Shown: positions 8,642 through 18,878 of the stretch, piece by piece
How positions within the stretch are numbered: the stretch's first letter is position 1
Layout of the letters: every line of letters starts with the position of its first letter
From: an uncultured Coprococcus sp.
Lineage (GTDB): Bacteria > Bacillota > Clostridia > Lachnospirales > Lachnospiraceae
Assembly (NCBI GenBank): GCA_947626675.1
Contig: CANQTC010000004.1
Coordinates: 1 to 64,000 of the forward strand
Reading direction: 5' to 3'
DNA length: 64,000 nt
Program-made: the position numbers and the translations under genes
The notes under the pieces: model-generated
The model's input: only the letters and a program-made list of their open reading frames with translations
Databases searched by the model: none
Told to the model about the DNA's origin: nothing

Positions 8642-9544
8642 CTAAACTATTTCACTAATCATTAGCATTTTACCACATAATATATCATTTTGAATACCTT
8701 TATCTAATATTTTATACATAATTCCCTTTCCTTTAGAAAATTTTAACACTTCCCCTCCCTGTGTAAACAATGTTCCGAATATCTCAATTTTATCAGGTAT
8801 CTTCAATTTCAGACATTGATATATCAAGATAATTTCCGCCAAAGACGGATGAAGTGACAGATACTGTATCAGTTCATCACATCCATTATGTTTCATTGTT
8901 CCAAATACTGCCTGTATATCATGATTTTGATATAAGATAAATGCACCCCCGCCTTCCGATTTGCATTGTCCGTCAAGAAGCCTAAGATACTTCCGGTCCC
9001 GGACAGCAAATAAATCATATTTTTCAGACAACGCCTGATTAAACCGAGCCAAATCCTGTTCTTTTTCAGCTCCGGCTTTTTTTATATTGATACCGCACAT
9101 CGTCTTATCCGGTATGCCTTTCAGCATTTCTTCATATTGACCGATAGGAATCACCTCACTATCCTCATATCTGTGAAATCCCATCCCGGCATAATATATT
9201 TCTTTTTCGGGCATAAGATATGTGAATGGTTCACCTTCTGATTTCAAATAAATAAGACATTCTGACATCAATTTTTTCATGATACCACGTTTTCGATATT
9301 CTTCATCCGTCGCTACCCCTACAATATAGTGAAGCCGCCGCCTGCACCCATTAAACATTACCTGATAGGGATTCAAATGAATCATAGACACTAGTCTGCC
9401 ATCGTCTGTTGCACCAAACACAAGATTATCCGGATATATATTTTCAAAATAGAAATTCATATATGCGTCGCTATCCTCAAAGGATGCTTTCCACAATCTT
9501 CTTATCTGCTTTTCCCATGATTTATCAAGAATTTTATAATCCAT
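8642..9544 (-). CDS. GNAT family N-acetyltransferase (Eis-like, two-domain)
   Basis: 300 residues. The first ~125 residues have GNAT features: LWKASFEDSDAYMNFYF, a substrate strand, YIVGVATDEEYRKRGIMKKLM (the acetyl-CoA pyrophosphate loop, R/Q-x-x-G-x form), and YYAGMGFHRY. The second half extends beyond a single GNAT fold, as in Eis-type acetyltransferases with a degenerate second domain. ATG 9544 directly abuts the ispF stop at 9545, with AAGG inside the ispF end as ribosome site, so translation is probably coupled. Substrate unknown. Confidence 0.8.
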   Translation of the reverse strand: MDYKILDKSWEKQIRRLWKASFEDSDAYMNFYFENIYPDNLVFGATDDGRLVSMIHLNPYQVMFNGCRRRLHYIVGVATDEEYRKRGIMKKLMSECLIYLKSEGEPFTYLMPEKEIYYAGMGFHRYEDSEVIPIGQYEEMLKGIPDKTMCGINIKKAGAEKEQDLARFNQALSEKYDLFAVRDRKYLRLLDGQCKSEGGGAFILYQNHDIQAVFGTMKHNGCDELIQYLSLHPSLAEIILIYQCLKLKIPDKIEIFGTLFTQGGEVLKFSKGKGIMYKILDKGIQNDILCGKMLMISEIV

Positions 9545-10090
9545 TTACTGCCTTGCACCACATCCGGGACATCCTGCACAACCGGCAGTATTCCCCATCA
9601 CATCATAATCATAGTTCCCTACAGTCTCAAGAAGGCATACTGCCTGAGCGCTGATTCCAAGTCCCTGACCTGTAAAACCAAGCTTTTCTTCTGTAGTTGC
9701 TTTTATGTTTACCCTGCCCGGAGCAATCTCTAATACGCCTGCTATATTGGAGCGCATCGTATCGATATATGGTGACAGCTTCGGCTGCTGGGCTATCACA
9801 GTAGCATCTATGTTTTCTACAAAAAACAGCTTTTCACAAAGAAGTTTTTTTACTTCGGCAAGCAATGCCATACTGTCAGCACCTTTATATTTTTCATCTG
9901 TATCAGGAAAGTGTTTTCCGATATCGCCAAGCGCGGCAGCCCCAAGAAGTGCGTCCATAATCGCATGCACAAGCACATCGGCATCACTATGCCCCAAAAG
10001 ACCTTTTTCATATGGTATGTCTACGCCGCCAAGTATGAGTTTTCTTCCTTCTACTAATTTATGAACATCATATCCCATTCCTATCCGCAT
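9545..10090 (-). CDS. ispF: 2-C-methyl-D-erythritol 2,4-cyclodiphosphate synthase
   Basis: IspF makes the cyclic diphosphate in the MEP isoprenoid pathway. The start is ATG 10090, following AGGAGA, giving [11 protein letters not shown]; an in-frame ATG at 10120 would add ten non-conserved residues. Motifs: DVH near the N-terminus (zinc ligands), [28 protein letters not shown], and [19 protein letters not shown]. All family hallmarks are present. Unusual is a C-terminal extension of about 20 residues ending in a Cys-rich tail with the pattern Cys-x-x-Cys-x-x-Cys, beyond the normal end of the fold. Confidence 0.96.
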   Translation of the reverse strand: MRIGMGYDVHKLVEGRKLILGGVDIPYEKGLLGHSDADVLVHAIMDALLGAAALGDIGKHFPDTDEKYKGADSMALLAEVKKLLCEKLFFVENIDATVIAQQPKLSPYIDTMRSNIAGVLEIAPGRVNIKATTEEKLGFTGQGLGISAQAVCLLETVGNYDYDVMGNTAGCAGCPGCGARQ

Positions 10091-10133
10091 CGATTTCTTT
10101 CTCCTATCATTCCATATCATCTAAAAATCAGAA

Positions 10134-10160
10134 ATAAAAAAGAGCGATATACATTCGCTC
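10134..10160 (-). terminator. Rho-independent terminator of the tRNA pair
   Basis: On the minus strand GAGCGA (10160-10155), a 7-nt loop, TCGCTC (10147-10142), then a run of six T. It begins 9 nt after the 3' end of tRNA-Met and separates the tRNAs from ispF. Confidence 0.85.
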
Positions 10161-10168
10161 AATCATAG

Positions 10169-10242
10169 TAGCGGGAGGGGGATTTGAACCCTCGACACTG
10201 CGGGTATGAACCGCATGCTCTAGCCAACTGAGCTATCCCGCC
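10169..10242 (-). tRNA. tRNA-Met (CAT anticodon), elongator type
   Basis: 74 nt cloverleaf on the minus strand. Acceptor GGCGGGA pairs with TCCCGCT (first pair G-U), D arm AGCTCAGTTGGCTAGAGC, anticodon loop TTCATAC between CGG and CCG, T arm GAGGGTTCAAATCCCCC, discriminator A. The lack of the C1-A72 mismatch of initiator tRNA and similarity to known GGCGG...TTCATAC elongators favours Met over tRNA-Ile2. CCA is not encoded. Confidence 0.95.
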
Positions 10243-10260
10243 ATATAAAATTGTTGTAAA

Positions 10261-10333
10261 TGGGACCTACAGGGCTCGAACCTGTGACCCTCTGCTTGTA
10301 AGGCAGATGCTCTCCCAGCTGAGCTAAGATCCC
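10261..10333 (-). tRNA. tRNA-Val (TAC anticodon)
   Basis: 73 nt on the minus strand. Acceptor GGGATCT/AGGTCCC, D arm AGCTCAGCTGGGAGAGC, anticodon stem TCTGC/GCAGA with loop CTTACAA, variable GGGTC, T arm ACAGGTTCGAGCCCTGT, discriminator A. CCA is not encoded. It is 18 nt upstream of tRNA-Met and probably cotranscribed with it. Confidence 0.96.
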
Positions 10334-10449
10334 ATGTTACATATGTTCTCTGCCGAACACCTTTGTTAGTATACTGTTACTTACAAAAAATGTCAAGTAC
10401 TTTTTTAAATTTTTTTATTTTTTTCATTTGCAATCATTTTTCTGCCTTT

Positions 10450-10986
10450 TCACCGCCTGTTAAAAAAGCTCATAATAATATTCACAATAAGAAGAATGAG
10501 CGCAACAGGAAAAACGACATAGAACAAAACTTTTATTCCAAGATAAACAATCCCAATTACAAAACATGCGAGAAGCACAAGAAGGAGCGCTATCACAACT
10601 TTCCCTATGACCGTTCCAAAATCAAGCCTTCCAAAAGCAATACTCGTACGCCCCGTTTCTTCATCGATATGAATATGCCAGCCTTTCTGTCTGCCGCCTG
10701 TTTCATCACCAGAGCGGGACTTTCTCCTGCTGTCGGCAAAATCAGGCGTTTCATATATTCGCTCACCGCCAACAGCGTCTGCCTGACTTTCGATTATCGA
10801 TTTTGCTATCAGTCTTGGTGAACCAAGCAAATTACAGATTTCCTCTTCACTCTTTCCCTTTTTTAATTCACTTCTGAAATAACCTTCATAATATTCTATC
10901 ACTTCATAATATTTATCAGACGGCACACTCCCTGATAACGCATCCGACAATTCTTTGATAAATTCTTCCTTTGATTTTCTCTTCAT
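10450..10986 (-). CDS. DUF1700 family membrane protein
   Basis: About 178 residues. ATG 10986 lies 9 nt behind AGGAGG; the in-frame ATG at 10992 is too close. The N-terminal ~70 residues (KEEFIKELSDAL...YYEVIEYYEGYF...KKGKSEEEICNLLGSPRLIAKSII) are the typical DUF1700 helical domain. A linker rich in Arg/Gly/Asp and then hydrophobic C-terminal segments (~118-165) follow. DUF1700 proteins are often next to PadR-type regulators or DUF4097 adhesins; here neither is adjacent, and the neighbour is a transglutaminase-domain protein 45 nt upstream on the same strand. Confidence 0.85.
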   Translation of the reverse strand: MKRKSKEEFIKELSDALSGSVPSDKYYEVIEYYEGYFRSELKKGKSEEEICNLLGSPRLIAKSIIESQADAVGGERIYETPDFADSRRKSRSGDETGGRQKGWHIHIDEETGRTSIAFGRLDFGTVIGKVVIALLLVLLACFVIGIVYLGIKVLFYVVFPVALILLIVNIIMSFFNRR

Positions 10987-11031
10987 AAACATGCTCCTCC
11001 TTATAGGATAATCATATATCAGGTAATCCCA

Positions 11032-12096
11032 TTACTTATTCAGGTAAACTACCAGCACATTATATGCACCCATATCTTCCACAACATAGCTTATATTCCT
11101 GATGCCGCCCTGTCCCAGTAAAAACGACAGGTCGAAATCCTGTGTCTTTTCTTCAATGGCAGCTTCCAGTACATTTACCTTTCCAAGCTGAAATTTTACC
11201 CCCGCTTTATAATCGGCAAAGCTGGTATAATAATAAAAATTCTTTTTATAAAAATGATATTTATCAGCATCACAGCGATTATAAAATTGTTCTTTCCATG
11301 TATGACTGCCTGACATGGTATCATCATCTACATTTACATATGTATGCTTTGCATATGCACCCATATCAGGAAGGGAATCATCCCATGTCAAATCAATATG
11401 ATACCACTCATTGTCCAGTTTTATCATATTCCACGCATGGAGTCCCTCGCTTGTATCGCCTACAACAATATCACATTCTATACCAAGACATGACATAAAC
11501 ATAAAAAATGCTTCTGCATAGCCATCACATACACCTGTGTGTGAAACAAGCACGCCATAAGATGTATATGCATCTGCTTCATTTTGCGGATAACCATAGA
11601 CGCAGTTTTTTACAATATAGTCATGTACTGCTATTTCTTTCTCAAAATCCGTTATATATTTTGATATCTCCGTATCTATGACGCTTTTTATTACCTCATA
11701 AATCTCTTTTGCCTTTGGTCTGTCATCAGGAATTTCTTCATCATGCAGATATTTTCGTATCACATAGTAATTATCTGACAAAATAAAATTAAGCTGAATG
11801 GCAAGATACTCCCCCGACTCCAGTATAACCCTATAGGTATCAACATTTCCATAGGCAGAATCAATATACTGGTTTATCATATGCACATCACTTTTCTTTA
11901 CGTTCTTAATATAATAAACCGCCGTTTCTTTCCCTGCTTCCATATCGCCTATCACTGCCTCACGAAAGCTTACCAGCCCATCCAGTACGGCATCTTTTTT
12001 TATAATATTAAAAAAAACCCATCTGACACATGTAAAGAAAAGTACAAGCACACATGCCAGAATAATCCCCTTTAAAAGTAGTTTTCCTTTTTTCAT
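11032..12096 (-). CDS. Membrane-anchored transglutaminase-like protein
   Basis: About 354 residues. ATG 12096 follows GGAGG with a 12-nt spacing; the in-frame start at 12135 has no ribosome site. A single N-terminal hydrophobic helix (LLLKGIILACVLVLFF) acts as signal anchor, placing the rest outside. The transglutaminase-like fold spans about 165-265 and has an intact triad: Cys in HTGVCDGYAEAF, His in GLHAWNMI, Asp in YHIDLTWDD. Such bacterial proteins act as cysteine proteases or peptide-modifying enzymes at the cell surface. Substrate unknown. Confidence 0.85.
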   Translation of the reverse strand: MKKGKLLLKGIILACVLVLFFTCVRWVFFNIIKKDAVLDGLVSFREAVIGDMEAGKETAVYYIKNVKKSDVHMINQYIDSAYGNVDTYRVILESGEYLAIQLNFILSDNYYVIRKYLHDEEIPDDRPKAKEIYEVIKSVIDTEISKYITDFEKEIAVHDYIVKNCVYGYPQNEADAYTSYGVLVSHTGVCDGYAEAFFMFMSCLGIECDIVVGDTSEGLHAWNMIKLDNEWYHIDLTWDDSLPDMGAYAKHTYVNVDDDTMSGSHTWKEQFYNRCDADKYHFYKKNFYYYTSFADYKAGVKFQLGKVNVLEAAIEEKTQDFDLSFLLGQGGIRNISYVVEDMGAYNVLVVYLNK

Positions 12097-12188
12097 TTTA
12101 TCAAGCAACCTCCAAAGATATGGATATTCTATCATTAAGCGAAGACAGTTGCAAATTATTTTTCACTTTTATAATTTCATTCTTAAGG

Positions 12189-12217
12189 TTGATAAAGCTT
12201 TGCTTATGTTGTAAAAT
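12189..12217 (+). promoter_or_regulatory. Sigma-A promoter of argH
   Basis: TTGATA (12189-12194), 17 nt, TAAAAT (12212-12217). Both boxes are one base from consensus. Predicted transcript start near 12224, 45 nt before the argH ATG. No ARG-box palindrome is obvious to me. Confidence 0.75.
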
Positions 12218-12268
12218 GTATCTGTTTCAATTCAGATAAGGAAATACGATTTTAAGAGAGGTAGCAAT

Positions 12269-13654
<1,386 letters not shown>

Positions 13655-13716
13655 TACCAATCAGGTCATCAAAAACCTGATAACAGAAAAAAATTTAGTT
13701 AGGAGATGCAGTATCA

Positions 13717-13953
13717 ATGAACAATACTACGAAGGCTTTGTATGAGTTAGCTGACAAAATGATAAAAGGTCGTATTGAGGTTGACGAGGTCGTTGCCATG
13801 ACCGGGCTTCCCAAAGAAGAAATTGATAAAATCAAAGAAAAATACGACAATCAAAATCCGGAGGCTACTTACTTCAGGACTCTTGATTTATCAAATTACG
13901 ATATCGGCCCAATTCTAAATGATGAAGAAATAGCCAACGATGAAATGGACTAA
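13717..13953 (+). CDS. Small hypothetical protein downstream of argH
   Basis: 78 residues, ATG 13717 behind TTAGGAG. It reads as a short helix (TTKALYELADKMIKG), then a segment like a helix-turn-helix stub (VDEVVAMTGLPKEEIDKIKEKY) and an acidic tail rich in Asp/Glu/Asn. I do not recognise a family with certainty. It follows argH by 62 nt, with a 7-bp hairpin (13660-13681) without T-run between them, so readthrough from the argH promoter is likely, and it ends just before a strong terminator. Confidence 0.7.
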   Translation: MNNTTKALYELADKMIKGRIEVDEVVAMTGLPKEEIDKIKEKYDNQNPEATYFRTLDLSNYDIGPILNDEEIANDEMD

Positions 13954-13960
13954 ATAAAAC

Positions 13961-14004
13961 AAATGCGATTATAGGATACATATAAAGTCCTATAATCGCA
14001 TTTT
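13961..14004. terminator. Bidirectional terminator between argH cluster and sigG
   Basis: A 16-bp near-perfect stem AAATGCGATTATAGGA / TCCTATAATCGCATTT with an 11-nt loop, flanked by T-rich sequence on both strands. It serves the plus-strand argH cluster and the minus-strand sigG, whose stop is at 14009. Confidence 0.9.
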
Positions 14005-14008
14005 ATAT

Positions 14009-14785
14009 TTAACGCAGATAATTTTTTAGTGATGACAATGCATTCTTTTCAAGCCTGCTGACCTGTGCCTGAGAAATCGCTATCTCCTGTGCCACCTCTG
14101 TCTGTGTTTTCCCTTCAAAAAATCGTAATCGTATGATATTTAATTCCCTGTCGTTTAATTTTTTCATGGCTTCATTCAGGGATATATTCTCTACCCAGTT
14201 TTCCTCTTTATTCTTTTTATCACTTATCTGGTCCATGATATACAGGGTATCTCCGCCCTCCTGATAGACCGGCTCATAAAGCGATAATGGAGATGATATG
14301 GCATCGAGCGACATGGCGATATCTTCCTTACTAACCGATATTTCTGTTGAAATTTCTTCAAGTGTCGGCTCTCTGTCATTCTTCTTCAGCAACATATCTT
14401 TTGCGTATATTGCTTTATAAGCGATATCCCGAAGAGAACGGGATACCCTTATGGAGTTGTTGTCACGAAGATAACGTCTGCATTCCCCGATAATCATCGG
14501 AACTGCATACGTTGAAAATTTCACATTCAATGTTCTGTCAAAATTATCAATTGCTTTTATAAGTCCTATACATCCAACCTGAAACAAATCATCAGGATTT
14601 TCATTTGCGTTTGAAAAGCGCTGGATAACACTTAATACAAGTCTTAGGTTTCCTTCTATAAACGCCTGTCTTGCTTTCATATCACCCTGCTCTATCTTGT
14701 CAAAAAGCTGATTTTTCTCATCCTCACTTAGGACTGGCAGTTTTGAAGTATTTACACCGCAAATCATAACTCTGTTTAATGCCAT
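14009..14785 (-). CDS. sigG: RNA polymerase sporulation sigma factor SigG
   Basis: 258 residues from ATG 14785 (GGGAGG, 9 nt upstream); an upstream in-frame start at 14815 lies ahead of this ribosome site. The N-terminal VMICGVNTSKLPVLS is the SigG signature. It is followed by region 1.2/2 (NLRLVLSVIQRF, DDLFQVGCIGLIKAIDNFD, KFSTYAVPMIIGECRRYLRDN) and region 4 with HTH (LNIIRLRFFEGKTQTEVAQEIAISQAQVSRLE). SigG drives late forespore transcription. In most Clostridia it follows spoIIGA-sigE; here it stands alone between argH and prfC with its own upstream region. Confidence 0.95.
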   Translation of the reverse strand: MALNRVMICGVNTSKLPVLSEDEKNQLFDKIEQGDMKARQAFIEGNLRLVLSVIQRFSNANENPDDLFQVGCIGLIKAIDNFDRTLNVKFSTYAVPMIIGECRRYLRDNNSIRVSRSLRDIAYKAIYAKDMLLKKNDREPTLEEISTEISVSKEDIAMSLDAISSPLSLYEPVYQEGGDTLYIMDQISDKKNKEENWVENISLNEAMKKLNDRELNIIRLRFFEGKTQTEVAQEIAISQAQVSRLEKNALSSLKNYLR

Positions 14786-14859
14786 ATTGAATTTCCTCCC
14801 GAGTGTTCGCAGCAATTTATTCCCACTGAAGAACCAATCGCTATTTTTTTATCTAACAC

Positions 14860-14889
14860 TAGGATTTACATTCGGAGGTATTCTTATAC
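14860..14889 (-). promoter_or_regulatory. Candidate forespore (SigF/SigG-type) promoter of sigG
   Basis: On the minus strand GTATA (14889-14885), 18 nt, AATCCTA (14866-14860). This resembles forespore promoters (-35 GYATA/GMATR, -10 close to CATNMTA, one mismatch). It lies about 75 nt before the sigG start, in the prfC-sigG gap. Autoregulation by SigG and activation by SigF are known in Bacillus; here they are inferred from the motif only. Confidence 0.4.
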
Positions 14890-14953
14890 AGAATATGAAG
14901 CAAATTCAAACAACAAAATCCTACCAAATCCTATTTATCCCTATTTCTGATTT

Positions 14954-16552
14954 TTAATTTTTTCTAAATTCTTCAAGCACAAGACCTTCATTATGTTCAA
15001 GAACCTGTGCGATAACCCATTCATTTGCGAATAGCAGAAGCGGATTGCCTTTCATATCCTTCACCTTTTTCACATCGCTTACACGTTTCAGTTTTGTAAG
15101 GTCGGTGGTAGTATCTTTCACCCATCTGATATAGTTATAAGGAATCGGCTCAAGACGTATCTCACAGCCATATTCATTTTCCAGTCTGTACTTTAATACA
15201 TCAAACTGCAGCACACCGACCACCCCTACGATAATCTCGGAAAGCCCTGCTGTATATTCCTGAAAAATCTGTATAGCGCCTTCCTGCGCAATCTGTGTTA
15301 CACCTTTAACAAACTGTTTCCGCTTCATCGTATTGAGCTGTACAACACGACAGAAATGCTCCGGTGCAAATGTCGGAATCCCTTCATACTCAAACTTCTT
15401 GCCGCCTGTTGTCAGCGTATCGCCTATCGAAAACAGCTCAGGGTCAAATACCCCGATTACATCACCTGCATATGCCTCTTCTACGATTTTTCTGTCCTGC
15501 GCCATAAGCTGCTGCGGCTGCGACAGTTTTATCTTACGCTTGCTTGGTACATGATAAACTTCCATTCCCGCTTCAAACTTGCCGGAGCATATACGCATAA
15601 ACGCTATTCTGTCTCTGTGCGCTTTGTTCATATTCGCCTGTATTTTAAATACAAATGCCGAAAATGGTTCTTCCGTAGGACTGATGATTCCCTCTGAAGA
15701 ATTTCTTCCAAGCGGCGGTGTCGTCATCTCCAGGAAATAATTTAAAAACTGCTCTATTCCAAATGTATTTAATGCCGAACCAAAAAATACAGGTGATAAT
15801 TCTCCCTGTCTTACCTTCTCTACATCGATTTCATCCGTTGCGCCATCGACCAGCTCAATCTCTTCGGAAAACTGCTCATACAGATATGGCCCTATCAGCT
15901 CTTTAAGCGCTTCGTCTTCTATGTCATAATCTGTTTCAGCCGCTTTTTTTGCACCGCCTGTTGATACCGCCTGAAATGTTGATACCACCTTCGTCCTTCT
16001 GTCATATACACCCTTAAATTCTTTTCCTGAACCGATAGGCCAGTTCATAGGACAGGTACGAATCCCCAGTACATTTTCTATATCATCCAGAAGCTCAAAG
16101 GTATCTCTGGCATCCCTGTCCATTTTATTGATAAAGGTGAATATCGGAATATGTCTCATCACACATACCTTAAAGAGCTTTATTGTCTGCGCCTCAACAC
16201 CCTTTGAAGCATCAATCACCATCACAGCAGAGTCGGCTGCCATCAGCGTTCTGTAAGTATCCTCCGAGAAGTCCTGATGTCCCGGCGTATCCAGAATATT
16301 GATACAATAGCCGTCATAATTAAATTGCAGCACTGATGAGGTTACCGAGATACCTCTCTCCTTTTCTATGTCCATCCAGTCCGATACAGCATATTTGGAA
16401 TTTGCCTTTCCCTTTACTGAACCCGCCGTATTAATTGCTCCGCCAAATAAAAGAAATTTTTCAGTAAGTGTTGTTTTTCCTGCATCAGGATGGGAAATAA
16501 TCGCAAAAGTTCTTCTTTTGTTAATCTCATTTACAATATTCTTATCAGCCAT
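14954..16552 (-). CDS. prfC: Peptide chain release factor 3 (RF3 GTPase)
   Basis: 532 residues from ATG 16552 (AGAGGA, 8 nt); an in-frame start 39 nt upstream would overlap the preceding HTH gene's stop. RF3 recycles RF1/RF2 after peptide release. G motifs: SHPDAGKTT (G1), GISVTSS (G2), DTPGHQDF (G3), NKMD (G4). The sequence NIVNEINKRRTFAIISHPDAGKTTLTEK and the C-terminal RF3 domain (QLNTMKRKQFVKGVTQIAQEG) separate it from EF-G. Normal length. Confidence 0.97.
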   Translation of the reverse strand: MADKNIVNEINKRRTFAIISHPDAGKTTLTEKFLLFGGAINTAGSVKGKANSKYAVSDWMDIEKERGISVTSSVLQFNYDGYCINILDTPGHQDFSEDTYRTLMAADSAVMVIDASKGVEAQTIKLFKVCVMRHIPIFTFINKMDRDARDTFELLDDIENVLGIRTCPMNWPIGSGKEFKGVYDRRTKVVSTFQAVSTGGAKKAAETDYDIEDEALKELIGPYLYEQFSEEIELVDGATDEIDVEKVRQGELSPVFFGSALNTFGIEQFLNYFLEMTTPPLGRNSSEGIISPTEEPFSAFVFKIQANMNKAHRDRIAFMRICSGKFEAGMEVYHVPSKRKIKLSQPQQLMAQDRKIVEEAYAGDVIGVFDPELFSIGDTLTTGGKKFEYEGIPTFAPEHFCRVVQLNTMKRKQFVKGVTQIAQEGAIQIFQEYTAGLSEIIVGVVGVLQFDVLKYRLENEYGCEIRLEPIPYNYIRWVKDTTTDLTKLKRVSDVKKVKDMKGNPLLLFANEWVIAQVLEHNEGLVLEEFRKN

Positions 16553-16565
16553 TTTATATATCCTC

Positions 16566-17066
16566 TTATTTCTTAGAATTATTGATTGCATCTTTATTTT
16601 TCTTTGCCCACAGCATTAAGGATTGAATATTGATGGACATTTTCTCAAGCTCGGAAAGTACCGCATCGAATTTGACAAGCTCTGTCTCATCTACAAGACC
16701 ATCTTCTGTAATCTCAATAAGCTGTTCGGTTATATCTTCCATTTTCTGTGATGAACCTAAAAACTGCAATATCAGCCTGTCAAGACTGTCCGCATTAATC
16801 GGTTTCACCGTTTCTTTTCCAATTGAACATTCTGTCGCACAATATATATTGCAAAGTTCCGGTAAATCATATGCCTTCGACATCGCAAGAACTTCTTCCG
16901 GATAAGGTATAACCGTTCCAAGCTCTATTCTGGATAATCTCGTTCTGTCTATATTCAGAATCTCAGCAGTCTTTTCCCTGCTTGTAAAGCTTTCATTATT
17001 TTTTGAAGCATTATATCTCGCCACATAATATTTATTATTGAGTGCCTTTGTCGCTTTTTTACTCAT
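16566..17066 (-). CDS. XRE-type helix-turn-helix regulator
   Basis: 166 residues from ATG 17066 behind AGGAG. The N-terminal half (ARYNASKNNESFTSREKTAEILNIDRTRLSRIELGTVIPYPEEVLAMSKAY) is an HTH_3-like domain. A Cys-rich stretch LCNIYCATEC and a helical C-terminal half (LDRLILQFLGSSQKMEDITEQLIEI...ELEKMSINIQSLMLW) follow; the latter may dimerise. The gene ends 13 nt before prfC, so the two are probably cotranscribed. Small XRE proteins of this type are often phage-derived, but no other phage gene is near. Confidence 0.75.
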   Translation of the reverse strand: MSKKATKALNNKYYVARYNASKNNESFTSREKTAEILNIDRTRLSRIELGTVIPYPEEVLAMSKAYDLPELCNIYCATECSIGKETVKPINADSLDRLILQFLGSSQKMEDITEQLIEITEDGLVDETELVKFDAVLSELEKMSINIQSLMLWAKKNKDAINNSKK

Positions 17067-17151
17067 GACTTTATCTCCTATTGTACACAAAATCTATTCA
17101 ACACATGATACCACAGAAACAATCCATTGTATATATTGTTTTTTAAACCGC

Positions 17152-17209
17152 AAAAAATAATGCCTGATTTTCATCGTATCGGCATACCGTTACGAAAACA
17201 TCAGGCATT
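17152..17209 (-). terminator. Terminator of the amino-acid ABC transporter operon
   Basis: Minus-strand stem AATGCCTGAT (17209-17200) / ATCAGGCATT (17168-17159) enclosing a second hairpin (CGTA-CGG / CCG-TACG), followed by a run of T (17157-17152). It lies 24 nt after the stop of the ATP-binding gene. Confidence 0.85.
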
Positions 17210-17233
17210 TGTAATACAAGTATATAATCTTAT

Positions 17234-18013
17234 TTAACTTTCATGACGTTTAATAGACTCCAGAAAATCTTTGGCACGCTGCGTCTTTGGATGTGCAAAA
17301 AATTCGTCCGGCGTACCCTCTTCAAGAATTTTCCCGCCATCCATAAAAATCACTCTGCTTGCTACACGTCTTGCAAAATTCATCTCATGCGTAACAACCA
17401 CCATTGTCATTCCATCCTGCGCCAGTTCTGTCATAACATTTAATACTTCACCTATCATTTCCGGGTCCAGCGCACTTGTTGGTTCGTCAAAAAGAATTGC
17501 TTTCGGATGCATGGCAAGTGAACGGGCAATTGCTACACGCTGCTGCTGACCACCGGATAACTGAGCCGGAACCTTTGAGGCCTGACTTTCTACACCGACC
17601 CGCTTTAAAAGTTCCATTGCCTCCGCCTGCGCCTCTTTCCTGGATTTATGCAGTACATCAATCGGTCCGATTGTCACATTGTCAAGAATTGTCTTATGCG
17701 CAAAAAGATTAAACGACTGAAACACCATTCCCACCTGTGAACGAATTTCAGCAAGCTTCTTTCCTTCATCCGGCATTGAAACACCGTCAATAATGATTTC
17801 ACCGGAGTCAATGCTTTCCAGACGGTTGATTGTTCTGCAAAGCGTTGATTTTCCGGAGCCTGACGGCCCAATAATTACGACAACTTCTCCTTTTTTTACA
17901 GAAAGATTAATATCCTGAAGCACATGAAGAGAGCCAAAATATTTATTAACATCCCTCAACTCAATAACCGGAGCCTCTTCCAATATCTCAAAAGTTTTCT
18001 GTGACTGTTCCAT
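17234..18013 (-). CDS. Polar amino-acid ABC transporter, ATP-binding protein
   Basis: 259 residues from ATG 18013 (AGGAG 12 nt upstream). The longer in-frame start at 18094 would lie inside the permease gene. Walker [10 protein letters not shown], signature LSGGQQQR, Walker [16 protein letters not shown]-loop VVVTHEMNF. The close match to GlnQ/HisP-type ATPases and its place behind two permeases of the His/Glu/Gln/Arg/opine family mark it as the energising subunit of the importer. Confidence 0.93.
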   Translation of the reverse strand: MEQSQKTFEILEEAPVIELRDVNKYFGSLHVLQDINLSVKKGEVVVIIGPSGSGKSTLCRTINRLESIDSGEIIIDGVSMPDEGKKLAEIRSQVGMVFQSFNLFAHKTILDNVTIGPIDVLHKSRKEAQAEAMELLKRVGVESQASKVPAQLSGGQQQRVAIARSLAMHPKAILFDEPTSALDPEMIGEVLNVMTELAQDGMTMVVVTHEMNFARRVASRVIFMDGGKILEEGTPDEFFAHPKTQRAKDFLESIKRHES

Positions 18014-18059
18014 AACTGTTATTTTCTCCTTTTTATTCTCTATGACCTGACTACCGCTT

Positions 18060-18878
18060 TCAAGAGGCAACATTCCGATGCTTTGTAATCGCAACAGATA
18101 TTTGATTCAATATATAATTAATTAAAATATAAATAACTGCCGCTACTAGATATACCGATAAAAGCGCATCATAATTGCTAATCAGAACGCGTGAATTCTG
18201 CATTAAATCAGCATAATTTACAACATAAGCAAATGTAGTATCTTTTAACACAATGACAAGTTCTGATATCATCGAGGGAACTACATATCTGAGCGCCTGC
18301 GGAAATATAATCTTGAAAAAAACGCTGTTTTTTCTCATTCCTAAAGAAAGCGCTGCTTCTGTCTGTCCCTTCGGTACTGCATTTACTCCGGAACGAAGAA
18401 CTTCCGCAACCATACCCGCAGCGGAAAGCGCTACCGGTATTGATATCTTCCAGAAAGCAGGCAATTTTAAACCGAACTGTGGGGCAGCAAGGAAAAAGAA
18501 ATAGATAAAGAGAAGCGTCGGTACACCTCTGCTGAACTCAATGAGAATCCTGCTGATAATTCTGGCAACCGCAAACGAACTGATTCTGCCAAGCATCATA
18601 AAAAGTCCCATTAAAAATGCCAATGCGCCCGAAGCGAACGCCACTTCTACTGTACCTAAAAGACCTTTCCCAAGAAATTTCCAAGTGGTACTCTTTGTGA
18701 AAAAAATCCAATATTTGGAATCAAGCTGTCCGCTGTCATAAAATCTTCGTATCATCATCAGGACAAGAACAACAAGTAATAGTAACGAAATCACTGTTCC
18801 AATTGCAATCCGCCTGCGAGCCTTTTTGCCCGGCTCTTCATACAGTATATCTCTTATAGAAGTATTCACACCATTCAT
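18060..18878 (-). CDS. Polar amino-acid ABC transporter permease (second)
   Basis: 272 residues. A positively charged N-terminal cytoplasmic stretch ([12 protein letters not shown]) is followed by a first TM and then the HisM/HisQ-type core with [30 protein letters not shown] (the RGxPxLxQ-type motif) and the EAA loop [29 protein letters not shown]. The start overlaps the end of the preceding permease gene by 4 nt (ATGA). It forms the membrane channel with its partner. Confidence 0.92.
   Translation of the reverse strand: MNGVNTSIRDILYEEPGKKARRRIAIGTVISLLLLVVLVLMMIRRFYDSGQLDSKYWIFFTKSTTWKFLGKGLLGTVEVAFASGALAFLMGLFMMLGRISSFAVARIISRILIEFSRGVPTLLFIYFFFLAAPQFGLKLPAFWKISIPVALSAAGMVAEVLRSGVNAVPKGQTEAALSLGMRKNSVFFKIIFPQALRYVVPSMISELVIVLKDTTFAYVVNYADLMQNSRVLISNYDALLSVYLVAAVIYILINYILNQISVAITKHRNVAS

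Noticed and set aside
10169-10242. CAT-anticodon tRNA as tRNA-Ile2 (lysidine) or initiator tRNA
   Set aside because: The acceptor and anticodon stems match elongator tRNA-Met; initiator-type C1-A72 mismatch and the three G-C pairs next to the anticodon loop are absent.
16566-17066. Prophage remnant around the XRE gene
   Set aside because: No integrase, repressor partner, attachment repeats or other phage genes nearby; flanks are prfC and an ABC transporter.
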